From contig DATHBT010000201.1 of the NCBI GenBank assembly GCA_035295985.1, positions 1-27,028 of the forward strand: a stretch of DNA of 27,028 nt, in the 5' to 3' direction. The notes beneath the pieces are model-generated. The model was not told the DNA's origin. It saw only the letters and a program-made list of their open reading frames with translations, and made no database searches. This document shows, piece by piece, positions 7,221 through 14,262 of this stretch. The position numbers and the translations under genes were made by a program. Within the stretch, counting starts at the first letter, position 1. Every line of letters starts with the position of its first letter. Source of the DNA: JAIVGV01 sp035295985 (GTDB taxonomy: Bacteria; Acidobacteriota; Blastocatellia; Pyrinomonadales; Pyrinomonadaceae).

Positions 7221-8198
7221 ATGCGTATTCTGGTCACGGGCGGGGCCGGTTACGTCGGGAGCGTCGTGGCCGAGGAGCTGATCGCGGGCGGGCACGAGGT
7301 CGTCGTCTATGACAACCTCCGCAAGGGCCACCGGGGGGCCGTGCCCGCGGGCGCGGAGTTCGTCGAGGCCGACCTCTCGGACGCGGAGACCTTGCGGCGC
7401 ACCCTCCGCACGCGCGCGGTCGAGGCCGTCATGCACATGGCCGCCGACTCGCTCGTCGGCGAGTCGGTCGCCGAACCCGCGAAGTATTACCGCAACAACG
7501 TCGTCGCTGGTCTCGCGCTGCTCGAAGCGATGCGCGCCGAGGGCGTCAGCCGGATCGTCTTCTCCTCGACCGCGGCCGTGTACGGCGAACCCGACAAGCA
7601 GCCGATTGAGGAGACAGACCCGACGCGCCCGACCAACCCCTACGGCGAGACCAAGCTCGCCTTCGAGCGCGCGCTCCGCTGGAACGAGGCGGCCTACGGC
7701 ATCCGCCACGCCAGCCTTCGCTACTTCAACGCGGCGGGCGCGACCGCGCACCGCGGCGAGGTTCACGACCCAGAAACACACCTCATCCCGCTCGTCCTGC
7801 AAGTCGCAGCCGGGCGGCGCGAGCGCGTCGAGATTTACGGGGACGACTACCCGACGCGCGACGGGACGTGCGTGCGCGACTACATACACGTCGTCGATCT
7901 CGCGCGCGCACACGTCCTCGCGCTCGGCATCCTGGGCGAGCGCAGCGCCATATACAACCTCGGCTGCGGCGGCGACGGCTACACCGTGCGCGAAGTCTTG
8001 AACGCCGCGCGCGATGTGACCGGCCACGAGATACCGGCGCGCACCACGCCGCGCCGCGCGGGCGACCCGGCAGTGCTCGTCGCCAGCTCCGCGAAGATCA
8101 AGCGCGAGCTGGGCTGGTCGCCGCAGCTCCAGGACTTAAGAGTGATCGTCCGCTCGGCCTGGGACTGGATGCGGTCGCACCCGCGCGGGTATGAATGA
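7221..8198 (+). CDS. galE: UDP-glucose 4-epimerase
   Basis: The 325-residue extended SDR enzyme interconverts UDP-glucose and UDP-galactose, supplying galactosyl units for cell-envelope polysaccharides. The NAD-binding motif GGAGYVG is at residues 7-13. The catalytic serine region is FSSTAAVYG, and the YxxxK pair is Y141/K145 in NPYGETK. The GalE-specific LRYFNAAGA and the C-terminal GDPAVLVASSAKIKRELGW are present. Length is normal (about 325-340). GTG at 7218 and ATG at 7221 are adjacent; ATG is chosen, and neither has a strong Shine-Dalgarno site. The stop is 7 bases from a palindromic element at 8206-8271. Confidence 0.95.
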   Translation: MRILVTGGAGYVGSVVAEELIAGGHEVVVYDNLRKGHRGAVPAGAEFVEADLSDAETLRRTLRTRAVEAVMHMAADSLVGESVAEPAKYYRNNVVAGLALLEAMRAEGVSRIVFSSTAAVYGEPDKQPIEETDPTRPTNPYGETKLAFERALRWNEAAYGIRHASLRYFNAAGATAHRGEVHDPETHLIPLVLQVAAGRRERVEIYGDDYPTRDGTCVRDYIHVVDLARAHVLALGILGERSAIYNLGCGGDGYTVREVLNAARDVTGHEIPARTTPRRAGDPAVLVASSAKIKRELGWSPQLQDLRVIVRSAWDWMRSHPRGYE

Positions 8199-8205
8199 AT
8201 GCGGG

Positions 8206-8271
8206 TTTCGGATTGCGGAATGCGGATTAGAAAACCATTCGGTTCTTCAATCCGCATTCCGCAATCCGAAA
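8206..8271. repeat. Palindromic element, TGCGGA-heptad family
   Basis: Perfect 23-base inverted arms (8206-8228 and 8249-8271) surround a 20-base loop that itself nearly pairs (AGAAAACC with GGTTCTTC). Each arm is built of 7-base units ending CGGA (TTTCGGA, TTGCGGA, ATGCGGA). A further partial unit (ATCCGCAATC) follows at about 8271-8280. It lies between galE and the P450 gene, 7 bases after the galE stop. Confidence 0.88.
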
Positions 8272-8300
8272 TCCGCAATCGTATCACCGGAGGCTGACAA

Positions 8301-9653
8301 ATGGCCGCGAACGTTTCCCCCCTTGTGCCGCGCGTGCCGGGCCGCCTGCTGACCGGCGTGATGCCGGAGTTCACGCGCGACTCGCTCGCCTTCGTCGTCA
8401 AGGTCGCCCGCGAGTACGGCGACGTGGCGCGCGCACGCTTCCTCTACCTCGACGCCTACTTCCTCAGCCACCCCGATCTCATCGAGCGGGCGCTCGTCAC
8501 CGAGAACCGCAGCTTCATCAAGGCGCGCGCCGTGCGCTCGCCCTTCTTCGCCGGCATCGTCGGTCAGGGGCTGCTCACCAGCGAGGGCGACTTCTGGCGA
8601 CGCCAGCGCCGCCTCGCGCAGCCAGCCTTCCACCGCGAACGCATCAGTTCTTACGCCGCCGAGATGACGGACTCGACCGAGCGGCTGATCAGGGGTTGGC
8701 GCGACAACGAGACGCGCGACCTGCACGAGGACATGCAGCGCCTCACGATGGAGATCGTCACGCGCACGCTCTTCTCTGCCGAGATCAGCGACGCGGACGC
8801 GGAAACGATCTGGGACGCGCTGGCCGAGATCGCGCGCCCCTTCTCGCGCCAGGCCACGCTCAAGTGGATCGCCGACAACCGGCTGCCGACGGCCGCGCAC
8901 CGCCGCTTCTTCCGCAACGTCGCCAGGCTGGACGAGGTCGTCTTCCGCATCATCGCCGCCCGGCGCGAGTCGGGCGAGGATCGCGGCGACCTGCTCTCGA
9001 TGCTTCTCGCCGCGCAGGACGAGGACGGCGCTTCGATGAACGACCGCCAACTGCGCGACGAGGTGATGACAATCTTCCTCGCCGGGCAGGAGACGACCGC
9101 GCTCGCCCTGACCTGGGCCTGGCACCTCCTGGCCGAAAACCCGTCGGCCGAAAGCGCGCTGCACGCGGAGCTGGACGAGGTGTTGGAGGGCGGAGGCAGT
9201 GCGCGCTTCGAGGACTTGCCGCGGCTGCGCTACGCGGAGGCGGTCGTCAAAGAATCCATGCGGCTCTACCCGCCCGCGTGGGGGGTGGGGCGCGAGGCCG
9301 CGCGCGAGTGCGAAATCGGAGGCTACCGCATCCCGAAGGGCGCGCAGGTCTTCATGATGAGCTACGCCGTCCAGCGCGATCCCCGGTTCTTCCGCGACCC
9401 CGAAAGTTTTCGGCCCGAACGCTGGACGAACGGCGAGACGGACGACCTGCCGAAGTTCGCCTACTTCCCCTTCGGCGGCGGCCCACGCGTCTGCATCGGC
9501 AACTCGTTCGCCATGACCGAGACGGTCATCTGCCTCGCCACCATCGCCCGCCGCTTCAGCTTCCGCCACGCCCCCGGCCACGCGGTCGCCCCGCTGCCCG
9601 CGATGAGCCTGCGCCTGAGCGACGGCCTGAAAGTCGTCGTCGCCCGCCGGTAG
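8301..9653 (+). CDS. Cytochrome P450
   Basis: The 450-residue soluble heme monooxygenase has all class signatures. The I-helix oxygen-binding AGQETTAL starts at residue 261. The K-helix ExxR is E318/R321 (KESMRLYPPAW), followed by FRPERW, and the heme-ligating cysteine is C398 in FPFGGGPRVCIG. The N-terminus lacks a membrane anchor, as usual in bacteria. The sequence has the look of the broad CYP4/CYP110-like branch that oxidises fatty acids or terpenoids, but the substrate cannot be read. No ferredoxin or reductase gene is adjacent, so redox partners must be elsewhere. GGAGG at 8289-8293 is well placed (7-base spacing). Co-transcription with galE across the intervening palindrome is possible. 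Confidence 0.95.
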   Translation: MAANVSPLVPRVPGRLLTGVMPEFTRDSLAFVVKVAREYGDVARARFLYLDAYFLSHPDLIERALVTENRSFIKARAVRSPFFAGIVGQGLLTSEGDFWRRQRRLAQPAFHRERISSYAAEMTDSTERLIRGWRDNETRDLHEDMQRLTMEIVTRTLFSAEISDADAETIWDALAEIARPFSRQATLKWIADNRLPTAAHRRFFRNVARLDEVVFRIIAARRESGEDRGDLLSMLLAAQDEDGASMNDRQLRDEVMTIFLAGQETTALALTWAWHLLAENPSAESALHAELDEVLEGGGSARFEDLPRLRYAEAVVKESMRLYPPAWGVGREAARECEIGGYRIPKGAQVFMMSYAVQRDPRFFRDPESFRPERWTNGETDDLPKFAYFPFGGGPRVCIGNSFAMTETVICLATIARRFSFRHAPGHAVAPLPAMSLRLSDGLKVVVARR

Positions 9654-9663
9654 CCTTCCGGCC

Positions 9664-9765
9664 CGGCCCAATGCCGAGGGTGCGATTGCCGTTCGCGTCG
9701 TAGTTGTAACCGGCGGTGCGGCCCACCCCGCTGATAATCAGTAGCCTGCCTGGCGGCGTGGTCAC
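9664..9765 (-). pseudogene. RHS/YD-repeat relic
   Basis: On the reverse strand about 33 codons read GRLLIISGVGRTAG followed by YNYDANGNRTLGIG. YDANGNRT is the signature of RHS/YD repeats found in large polymorphic-toxin and wall-associated proteins. The frame opens with a GTG at 9763-9765 that overlaps the PfkB kinase stop, and it continues into antisense of the P450 gene with no family similarity. It is therefore a fragment of a much larger gene, not an intact one. It fills the 108-base gap between P450 and the kinase. The repeat match is by eye; a chance match is possible but unlikely given the eight consecutive signature residues. Confidence 0.55.
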
Positions 9766-10706
9766 GCGCTCACGCGCAGAAAATCATCCAATTCTTTCGG
9801 CGTTGGTAGGCCGGCGCGCGCCCCCAGCCGCCGGCACTTGAGGGCGGCGACGGCGCAGCCCAGGCGCAGGCAGTCTTCGAGGTCGCGGCCGTCGAGCAGG
9901 CCGTGGAGGAAGCCTGCGTGGAAGGCGTCGCCCGCGCCCGTCGTGTCGCGGCACGCGCCGGGTACTTCGAGGGCGGGCGAGGTGACGAAGCGGCCCTCGT
10001 GGTAGATGACCGCGCCGCGCGCGCCGAGCGTCATGCCGACGACGGCGTCTGAGCGCAGGTGCGACTTCACTTCGGCCAGCGCCTCGCGCTCGTCCGCGAT
10101 GCCCGTCAGCCGGCGCGGGAAGTTTGAGGAGGAGATGAGCACGTCGAGGTGCGGGAGGAGTTCCGCGAGTCCTTCGTAGATGTTGTCTATGTCGGCGGAG
10201 ACGATTGTGCCGGCGGCGCGGGCCTCGCGGGCGAGTCGCGCGCAGGCCGGCGGGTCGTGCGCGTCGAGGTGCAGGACTCGGCCGCGCGCGGCGAAGTTTT
10301 CTGGCGCTTCGTCGGCGCGGTAGGCGAGCCGCGCGTCCCTGTCCCAGAGGATCGTGCGCTCACCCGTGCGCGCGTCGATGATGATGTAGGCGATCTGGTT
10401 GCGCGCGCCTTCGACCACCTCGGCGCGGGAGACTTCGACGCCCTCGGCGCGCAGCGTCTCCAGCCCGAAGCGGCCGGCGTCGTCCGAGCCGAAGCGGCCG
10501 GCGTAGGCCGTGCGGCGGCCGAGGCGTTGGAGCGCGACCATTGCCGAGGCGGTCTGCCCGCCGGCCGACCGCTCGTGTTCGAGGAGCCGCGTCTTCGTGT
10601 CGAAGGCCGGGTACTCCGGCGCGACGAGCAGGTGATCGACGGCGTTCAGGCCGAAGCCCACGGCGTCGAACTCCCGGTCAGTCGGCAACTCGAATGGTAA
10701 GCGCAA
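9762..10706 (-). CDS. PfkB-family carbohydrate/nucleoside kinase
   Basis: The 314-residue ribokinase-fold enzyme phosphorylates a sugar or nucleoside with ATP. The N-terminal PfkB signature is GGQTASAMVALQRLGRRTAYAG with GSDDAGR. The C-terminal signature is DTTGAGDAFHAGFLHGLLDG, with catalytic aspartate D260 in GAGD (257-260). The lid strand includes RTILWDRD. Substrate is not deducible; ribokinase, adenosine kinase and 2-keto-3-deoxygluconate kinase all share this scaffold. The start is a TTG at 10704-10706, supported by GGAGG (reverse strand, 10713-10717) with 6-base spacing. A candidate promoter lies at 10739-10767, back to back with uvrC. Confidence 0.9.
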   Translation of the reverse strand: MRLPFELPTDREFDAVGFGLNAVDHLLVAPEYPAFDTKTRLLEHERSAGGQTASAMVALQRLGRRTAYAGRFGSDDAGRFGLETLRAEGVEVSRAEVVEGARNQIAYIIIDARTGERTILWDRDARLAYRADEAPENFAARGRVLHLDAHDPPACARLAREARAAGTIVSADIDNIYEGLAELLPHLDVLISSSNFPRRLTGIADEREALAEVKSHLRSDAVVGMTLGARGAVIYHEGRFVTSPALEVPGACRDTTGAGDAFHAGFLHGLLDGRDLEDCLRLGCAVAALKCRRLGARAGLPTPKELDDFLRVSA

Positions 10707-10738
10707 GCGTCCCCTCCGCGTTCGTGTTCTTCGGGTGC

Positions 10739-10767
10739 TTCTAAAACAGGTGCGAGGGAAGAGTCAA
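10739..10767 (-). promoter_or_regulatory. Sigma70-like promoter for the PfkB kinase
   Basis: On the reverse strand TTGACT (10762-10767) and TTAGAA (10739-10744) are separated by 17 bases. The leader would be about 25 bases long. Confidence 0.5.
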
Positions 10768-10830
10768 TAGCCGGCGCGCGGGTCGGACAGGCGGTCGCGT
10801 GCGGCGTTCGTCGCGCCGCGAAGTTCTGGG

Positions 10831-10837
10831 TTATAGT
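10831..10837 (+). promoter_or_regulatory. Possible -10 box for uvrC
   Basis: TTATAGT lies 37 bases before the uvrC ATG. The -35 region (TTCGTC, 18 bases upstream) is weak. Confidence 0.3.
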
Positions 10838-10874
10838 TGAACCGTCCCCCACAACCCCCGACGAGCAGCAGGGC

Positions 10875-13067
10875 ATGACTCTTCAGGAAAAGCTCGCTTC
10901 CTTGCCGACTTCGCCCGGCGTCTATATCCACAAGGACGAGGCGGGCAAGATCATCTACGTCGGCAAGGCGAAGAACCTTCGGAACCGCGTCCGCTCCTAC
11001 TTCCAGCCGGGGCGCGGGCACGACGCGAAGACCCGGCGGCTGGTCGCGCGCATCGCCGATTTAGAGTTCATCGTCACGGACACGGAGGTCGAGGCGCTCG
11101 TCCTTGAGTCGAACCTGATCAAGAAGCACCGGCCGCGCTACAACGTCGCGCTCAAGGACGACAAGCAGTACCCGCACCTGAAGCTGACGGTCAACGAGCC
11201 GTTCCCGCGCGTGATGATCACGCGGAGGATTCAGCGCGACGGCGCGTTGTATTTCGGCCCGTTCCTCCCGGCCTCGCTCGCCCGCCGCTCGATAGACCTC
11301 ATCAACCGCACTTTCCAACTGCGCACCTGCGACATAGAGATCGACGGCAAGCTCCCGCGCCCCTGCCTCGAATACCACATCAAGCGCTGCCTCGGCCCTT
11401 GCGTGAAGGGCCTGTGCACGCCCGAAGAGTACGCCGAAAGTGTCCGCGACGTGCGGATGTTTTTGGAGGGCCGCAACCGCGAGCTGGCCGACGAGTACGA
11501 GGCGCGGATGCTGCGGGCCTCGGACGAGATGAAGTTCGAGATGGCAGCGAAGTACCGCGACCTGCGTAAGACCGTCCTCGCCGTCTCAGAGCAGCAGAAG
11601 ATGGCGACGAGTCCCGACCGCGACGTTGACATATTCGGCTACTACCGCGAGGGCGCGCGCCTCGCCCTCCAACTCTTCACGATGCGCGAGGGCAAGATAG
11701 TCGGCCGCCGCGAGTTCTTCTGGGAAGACCTGCCCGCGGACGAGGAGTTCGACCCCGCGAAGTTTCTGGGCGAAGTGCTCACGCAGTACTACTCGTCCGA
11801 CTACGTGCCGCGCGAGATACACGTTCCCGTCGATTTCGAGGATCGCGAGCTGTTGGAGAAGGCCCTGACCGAGCGGCGCGGCCGGCGCGTGCGCATCCTC
11901 GACCCGCAGCGCGGCGAGAAGCGCGACATGATCGCGCTGGTCGAAAAGAACGCGCAGATCAGTTTCGAGCAGCGGTTCCGCGTCCTGAAGCCCGACATGG
12001 AGCGGGTGCTCGAAGAGTTGCAGGAGACTCTGGAACTGCCGCGCTTCCCGGCGCGCATCGAGTCGTTCGACGTGTCGAACATTTCGGGCGCGGAGAACGT
12101 GGCCGGCATGGTCGTCTGCGAGAACGGGAAGATCAGCCGCGCCGAGAAGCGCACCTTCCGCATCCGCACCGTCGAAGGCTCGAACGATCCGGCCTCGATG
12201 CGCGAGGCGGTCTTCCGCCGCTACCGCCGACAGCTCGACGAGAACCAGCCGCTCCCCGATCTCGTGATGATCGACGGCGGCAAGACGCAGTTGGGCGCGG
12301 CGGCCGACGCCATGCGCGAGCTGGACTTGGAAGCAATCCCGATGATCGGCGTGGTCAAGCCGCCGCGCCGCCACAACGACATATCGCACCTCCTCGTCAA
12401 AGGGCGCGAGCACGATCCCGTCTATCTCGACCCGCACTCGCCGGTGCTGCGCCTCATCCAGATGATCCGCGACGAGACGCACCGCGCGGCCGTCACCTAC
12501 CACCGCAAGCGGCGCGAGATACGCGACTTCACCTCGGAGCTGACAGCGATCCCCGGCGTCGGCGAGAAGCGCAAGACCCGGCTGCTCCGAAACTTCGGCT
12601 CGATCACGCGCATCGCGCAGGCCGGCGTCGCCGAGTTGACGCCCTTCGTCGGCCGCCAGACCGCCGAAGAGATCGCCGCGCACTTCACGCGCCAGCGCGC
12701 TCTCGCGGGCGGCGGCGATGCCGGCGAAGCGGGGGCGGCTGAAAGCCTCGCGGCGGGTGACGAGGCGGCTGCGGCGGCCGGCGTTGCGAATGATGCGGGC
12801 GAGAACGGCGCGAACACGCCGCAGGCGCTGGCGCGCGACCACCCCGCGCGCTCCGCGCTCGCAGACCGTGTACTCGACGCGCCGCCGCTCGACGTTGAGA
12901 CGCGACTTGACGACCCGGAAGGCGACGCCGAAGACCTGCAACCCATCCGCTCGGTCGAACACAACAGCGGCGAAGTCCGCCGCCGCCGCCGCAAGTCCAC
13001 ACGAAAGCGCGGCGAGCATTCGACGAACCCGCACGGAGTCCGCCGCGAAAAGCTGTCTGATGAATGA
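10875..13067 (+). CDS. uvrC: UvrABC excinuclease subunit C with a long C-terminal tail
   Basis: UvrC makes the two incisions around UvrAB-bound DNA lesions in nucleotide excision repair. The N-terminal GIY-YIG nuclease has G15-V-Y and Y28-V-G with the active-site arginine R38 (KAKNLRNRV). The UVR (UvrB-binding) segment is near residues 205-235. The RNase-H-like domain starts around FDVSNISGAENVAGMVV and includes MIDGGKTQL. A helix-hairpin-helix follows (AIPGVGEKRKTRLLRNFGS). The core ends near residue 611, the normal family length. About 119 extra residues follow: an Ala/Gly/Glu-rich acidic stretch, then a basic cluster RRRRRKSTRKR. The gene is transcribed divergently from the kinase. Confidence 0.97.
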   Translation: MTLQEKLASLPTSPGVYIHKDEAGKIIYVGKAKNLRNRVRSYFQPGRGHDAKTRRLVARIADLEFIVTDTEVEALVLESNLIKKHRPRYNVALKDDKQYPHLKLTVNEPFPRVMITRRIQRDGALYFGPFLPASLARRSIDLINRTFQLRTCDIEIDGKLPRPCLEYHIKRCLGPCVKGLCTPEEYAESVRDVRMFLEGRNRELADEYEARMLRASDEMKFEMAAKYRDLRKTVLAVSEQQKMATSPDRDVDIFGYYREGARLALQLFTMREGKIVGRREFFWEDLPADEEFDPAKFLGEVLTQYYSSDYVPREIHVPVDFEDRELLEKALTERRGRRVRILDPQRGEKRDMIALVEKNAQISFEQRFRVLKPDMERVLEELQETLELPRFPARIESFDVSNISGAENVAGMVVCENGKISRAEKRTFRIRTVEGSNDPASMREAVFRRYRRQLDENQPLPDLVMIDGGKTQLGAAADAMRELDLEAIPMIGVVKPPRRHNDISHLLVKGREHDPVYLDPHSPVLRLIQMIRDETHRAAVTYHRKRREIRDFTSELTAIPGVGEKRKTRLLRNFGSITRIAQAGVAELTPFVGRQTAEEIAAHFTRQRALAGGGDAGEAGAAESLAAGDEAAAAAGVANDAGENGANTPQALARDHPARSALADRVLDAPPLDVETRLDDPEGDAEDLQPIRSVEHNSGEVRRRRRKSTRKRGEHSTNPHGVRREKLSDE

Positions 13068-13099
13068 TGAGGTCGGGCTGCGGGTTGCGCCGAGGCGTA

Positions 13100-13125
13100 G
13101 CGTGCCGCGTGATCGCGCGGCACGC
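13100..13125. terminator. GC-rich hairpin between convergent uvrC and PEP-CTERM genes
   Basis: GCGTGCCGCG and CGCGGCACGC form a perfect 10-bp stem with a 6-base loop, 33 bases after the uvrC stop. It sits between two convergent stops. No T-tract follows, so termination activity is uncertain. The rest of the 107-base gap is simple CG/GC-rich sequence. Confidence 0.5.
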
Positions 13126-13174
13126 GCGCGGCGCGCGGTTAGCGAAGAGGCGCGCGCGCGCGGCGGCGCGCTGT

Positions 13175-13861
13175 CTAAGTCCGCGCCCCCTTGCGGTTTC
13201 TGCGTGCTCGGACGGCCAAGCCGGCCAGGCCCATCCCGAGCAGCGCCATCGTCGCCGGCTCCGGGACGGGGGCGGGTGGAGCGTATGTGCCGGTCGAGAC
13301 GTTGAACATTCTCAGCTCCGCCTGCGGCGCGGTGTTGAAGAAGAACTCCGCGACGCGGATGTCCGAGTCCGGCGACGTGAAGCCGAGGAACAGCGTCGCG
13401 CCCGACGGCAGATCAACCGTGCGCGTGAACAGTTGCCCGTTCACGTTGATGCCGAAGCTGACGGGGCCGCCCGAAATCCCCCCGACGGCAAGGCTGAAGG
13501 AGCTGACGCCGGAAGGGAACTCGATCCTGATGCCGGGACTCGTCCCGCCGGGCGCGTCCGTGCGCGCTGCGAGGTAGCCCGCGGCGGACTCGGGCTGGAC
13601 GAGGTAGAGCTGCGAGCCGGGCGTCGCCGAGAAGGCGATGCCGGCCTGCGTGTAGGTGTCGCCCGGCTGCCTCTGCTCGGTGCCGAACGGTATGACCCCG
13701 GTCAGGAAAACGGTCTGCTGCGCGTTCGCCGTCGCGTTGATCCAACTCGTAAAGTTGGTGTGCATGACGATCGTGTCGGCCCGCGCGTCCGTCGCGGCCG
13801 AAAGGCACACGGCCGCCGCCGTCAGCAACATCAAGACGCTCTTCCTCAGACGGGTCGTCAT
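13175..13861 (-). CDS. Secreted PEP-CTERM sorting-domain protein
   Basis: The 228-residue protein has a signal peptide (residues about 1-29, ending DARA). It ends with a PEP-CTERM sorting signal: VPEPATMALLGMGLAGLAV, then ARRNRKGART, that is, the PEP motif, a hydrophobic helix and a basic tail. Such signals are processed by exosortase in Gram-negative bacteria that make exopolysaccharide. The middle is beta-rich with features of secreted adhesive or matrix proteins (TPGSQLYLVQPESAAGYL, FSLAVGGISGGPVSFGINV), compatible with a jelly-roll or carbohydrate-binding-like fold, without a named family. No exosortase gene is in this window. GGGAGG lies just upstream of the ATG. Confidence 0.88.
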   Translation of the reverse strand: MTTRLRKSVLMLLTAAAVCLSAATDARADTIVMHTNFTSWINATANAQQTVFLTGVIPFGTEQRQPGDTYTQAGIAFSATPGSQLYLVQPESAAGYLAARTDAPGGTSPGIRIEFPSGVSSFSLAVGGISGGPVSFGINVNGQLFTRTVDLPSGATLFLGFTSPDSDIRVAEFFFNTAPQAELRMFNVSTGTYAPPAPVPEPATMALLGMGLAGLAVRARRNRKGART

Positions 13862-13891
13862 CTCCCACCTCCCTCGGTGCCGCGCCGGACG

Positions 13892-13921
13892 AATAAACTT
13901 TTGTCAGTCAGAAACTACCAA
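13892..13921 (-). promoter_or_regulatory. Possible promoter for the PEP-CTERM gene
   Basis: On the reverse strand TTGGTA (13916-13921) and TTTATT (13892-13897) are 18 bases apart. Both boxes are only moderate matches. Confidence 0.3.
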
Positions 13922-14262
13922 TTGCGGCCCCATTCCAGTTTCGCGACGAACGACGACGCCGGGCGCGAGAAGACGCGGCCACTGCCCCTCACCCTTCGCC
14001 CCCCATCGTGACGCCGGCGCGCTCGACGAAATTCCGCCGCACCATCGTCACGCCGCGCGCGTCCGTCGGCCGTCAGCCGCGAACAAGATTTTGTGTTAGG
14101 CTATCGCGCAACGGCAAAATTTTCTGACGGGCGGGATCGGCGGCGAGGCGCGCGGGGGAGCGCGGGCGAGTTCATCAACTATCTCGTCCGGCGCGTCTCG
14201 CGGCTTTCCCCGTCGTCAAACCTCGGCGGGGCGAGGGAACTCATTCAAAGGAGAGGCTTCAA
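13922..14262. other. Divergent intergenic region without a gene
   Basis: The 401 bases between the divergent PEP-CTERM and Rieske oxidoreductase genes hold no convincing reading frame or long palindrome. The AT-richer patch near 14085-14125 is a plausible promoter area for the rightward gene, but I could not define -35/-10 boxes. AAAGGAGAGG just before 14263 is a strong ribosome-binding site. Confidence 0.5.

Noticed and set aside
8247..9671. Leftward 474-residue open frame across the P450 gene
   Set aside because: Antisense to a P450 with complete heme and ExxR motifs; no family features of its own.
11586..13034. Leftward 482-residue open frame across uvrC
   Set aside because: Antisense shadow of a conserved repair gene.
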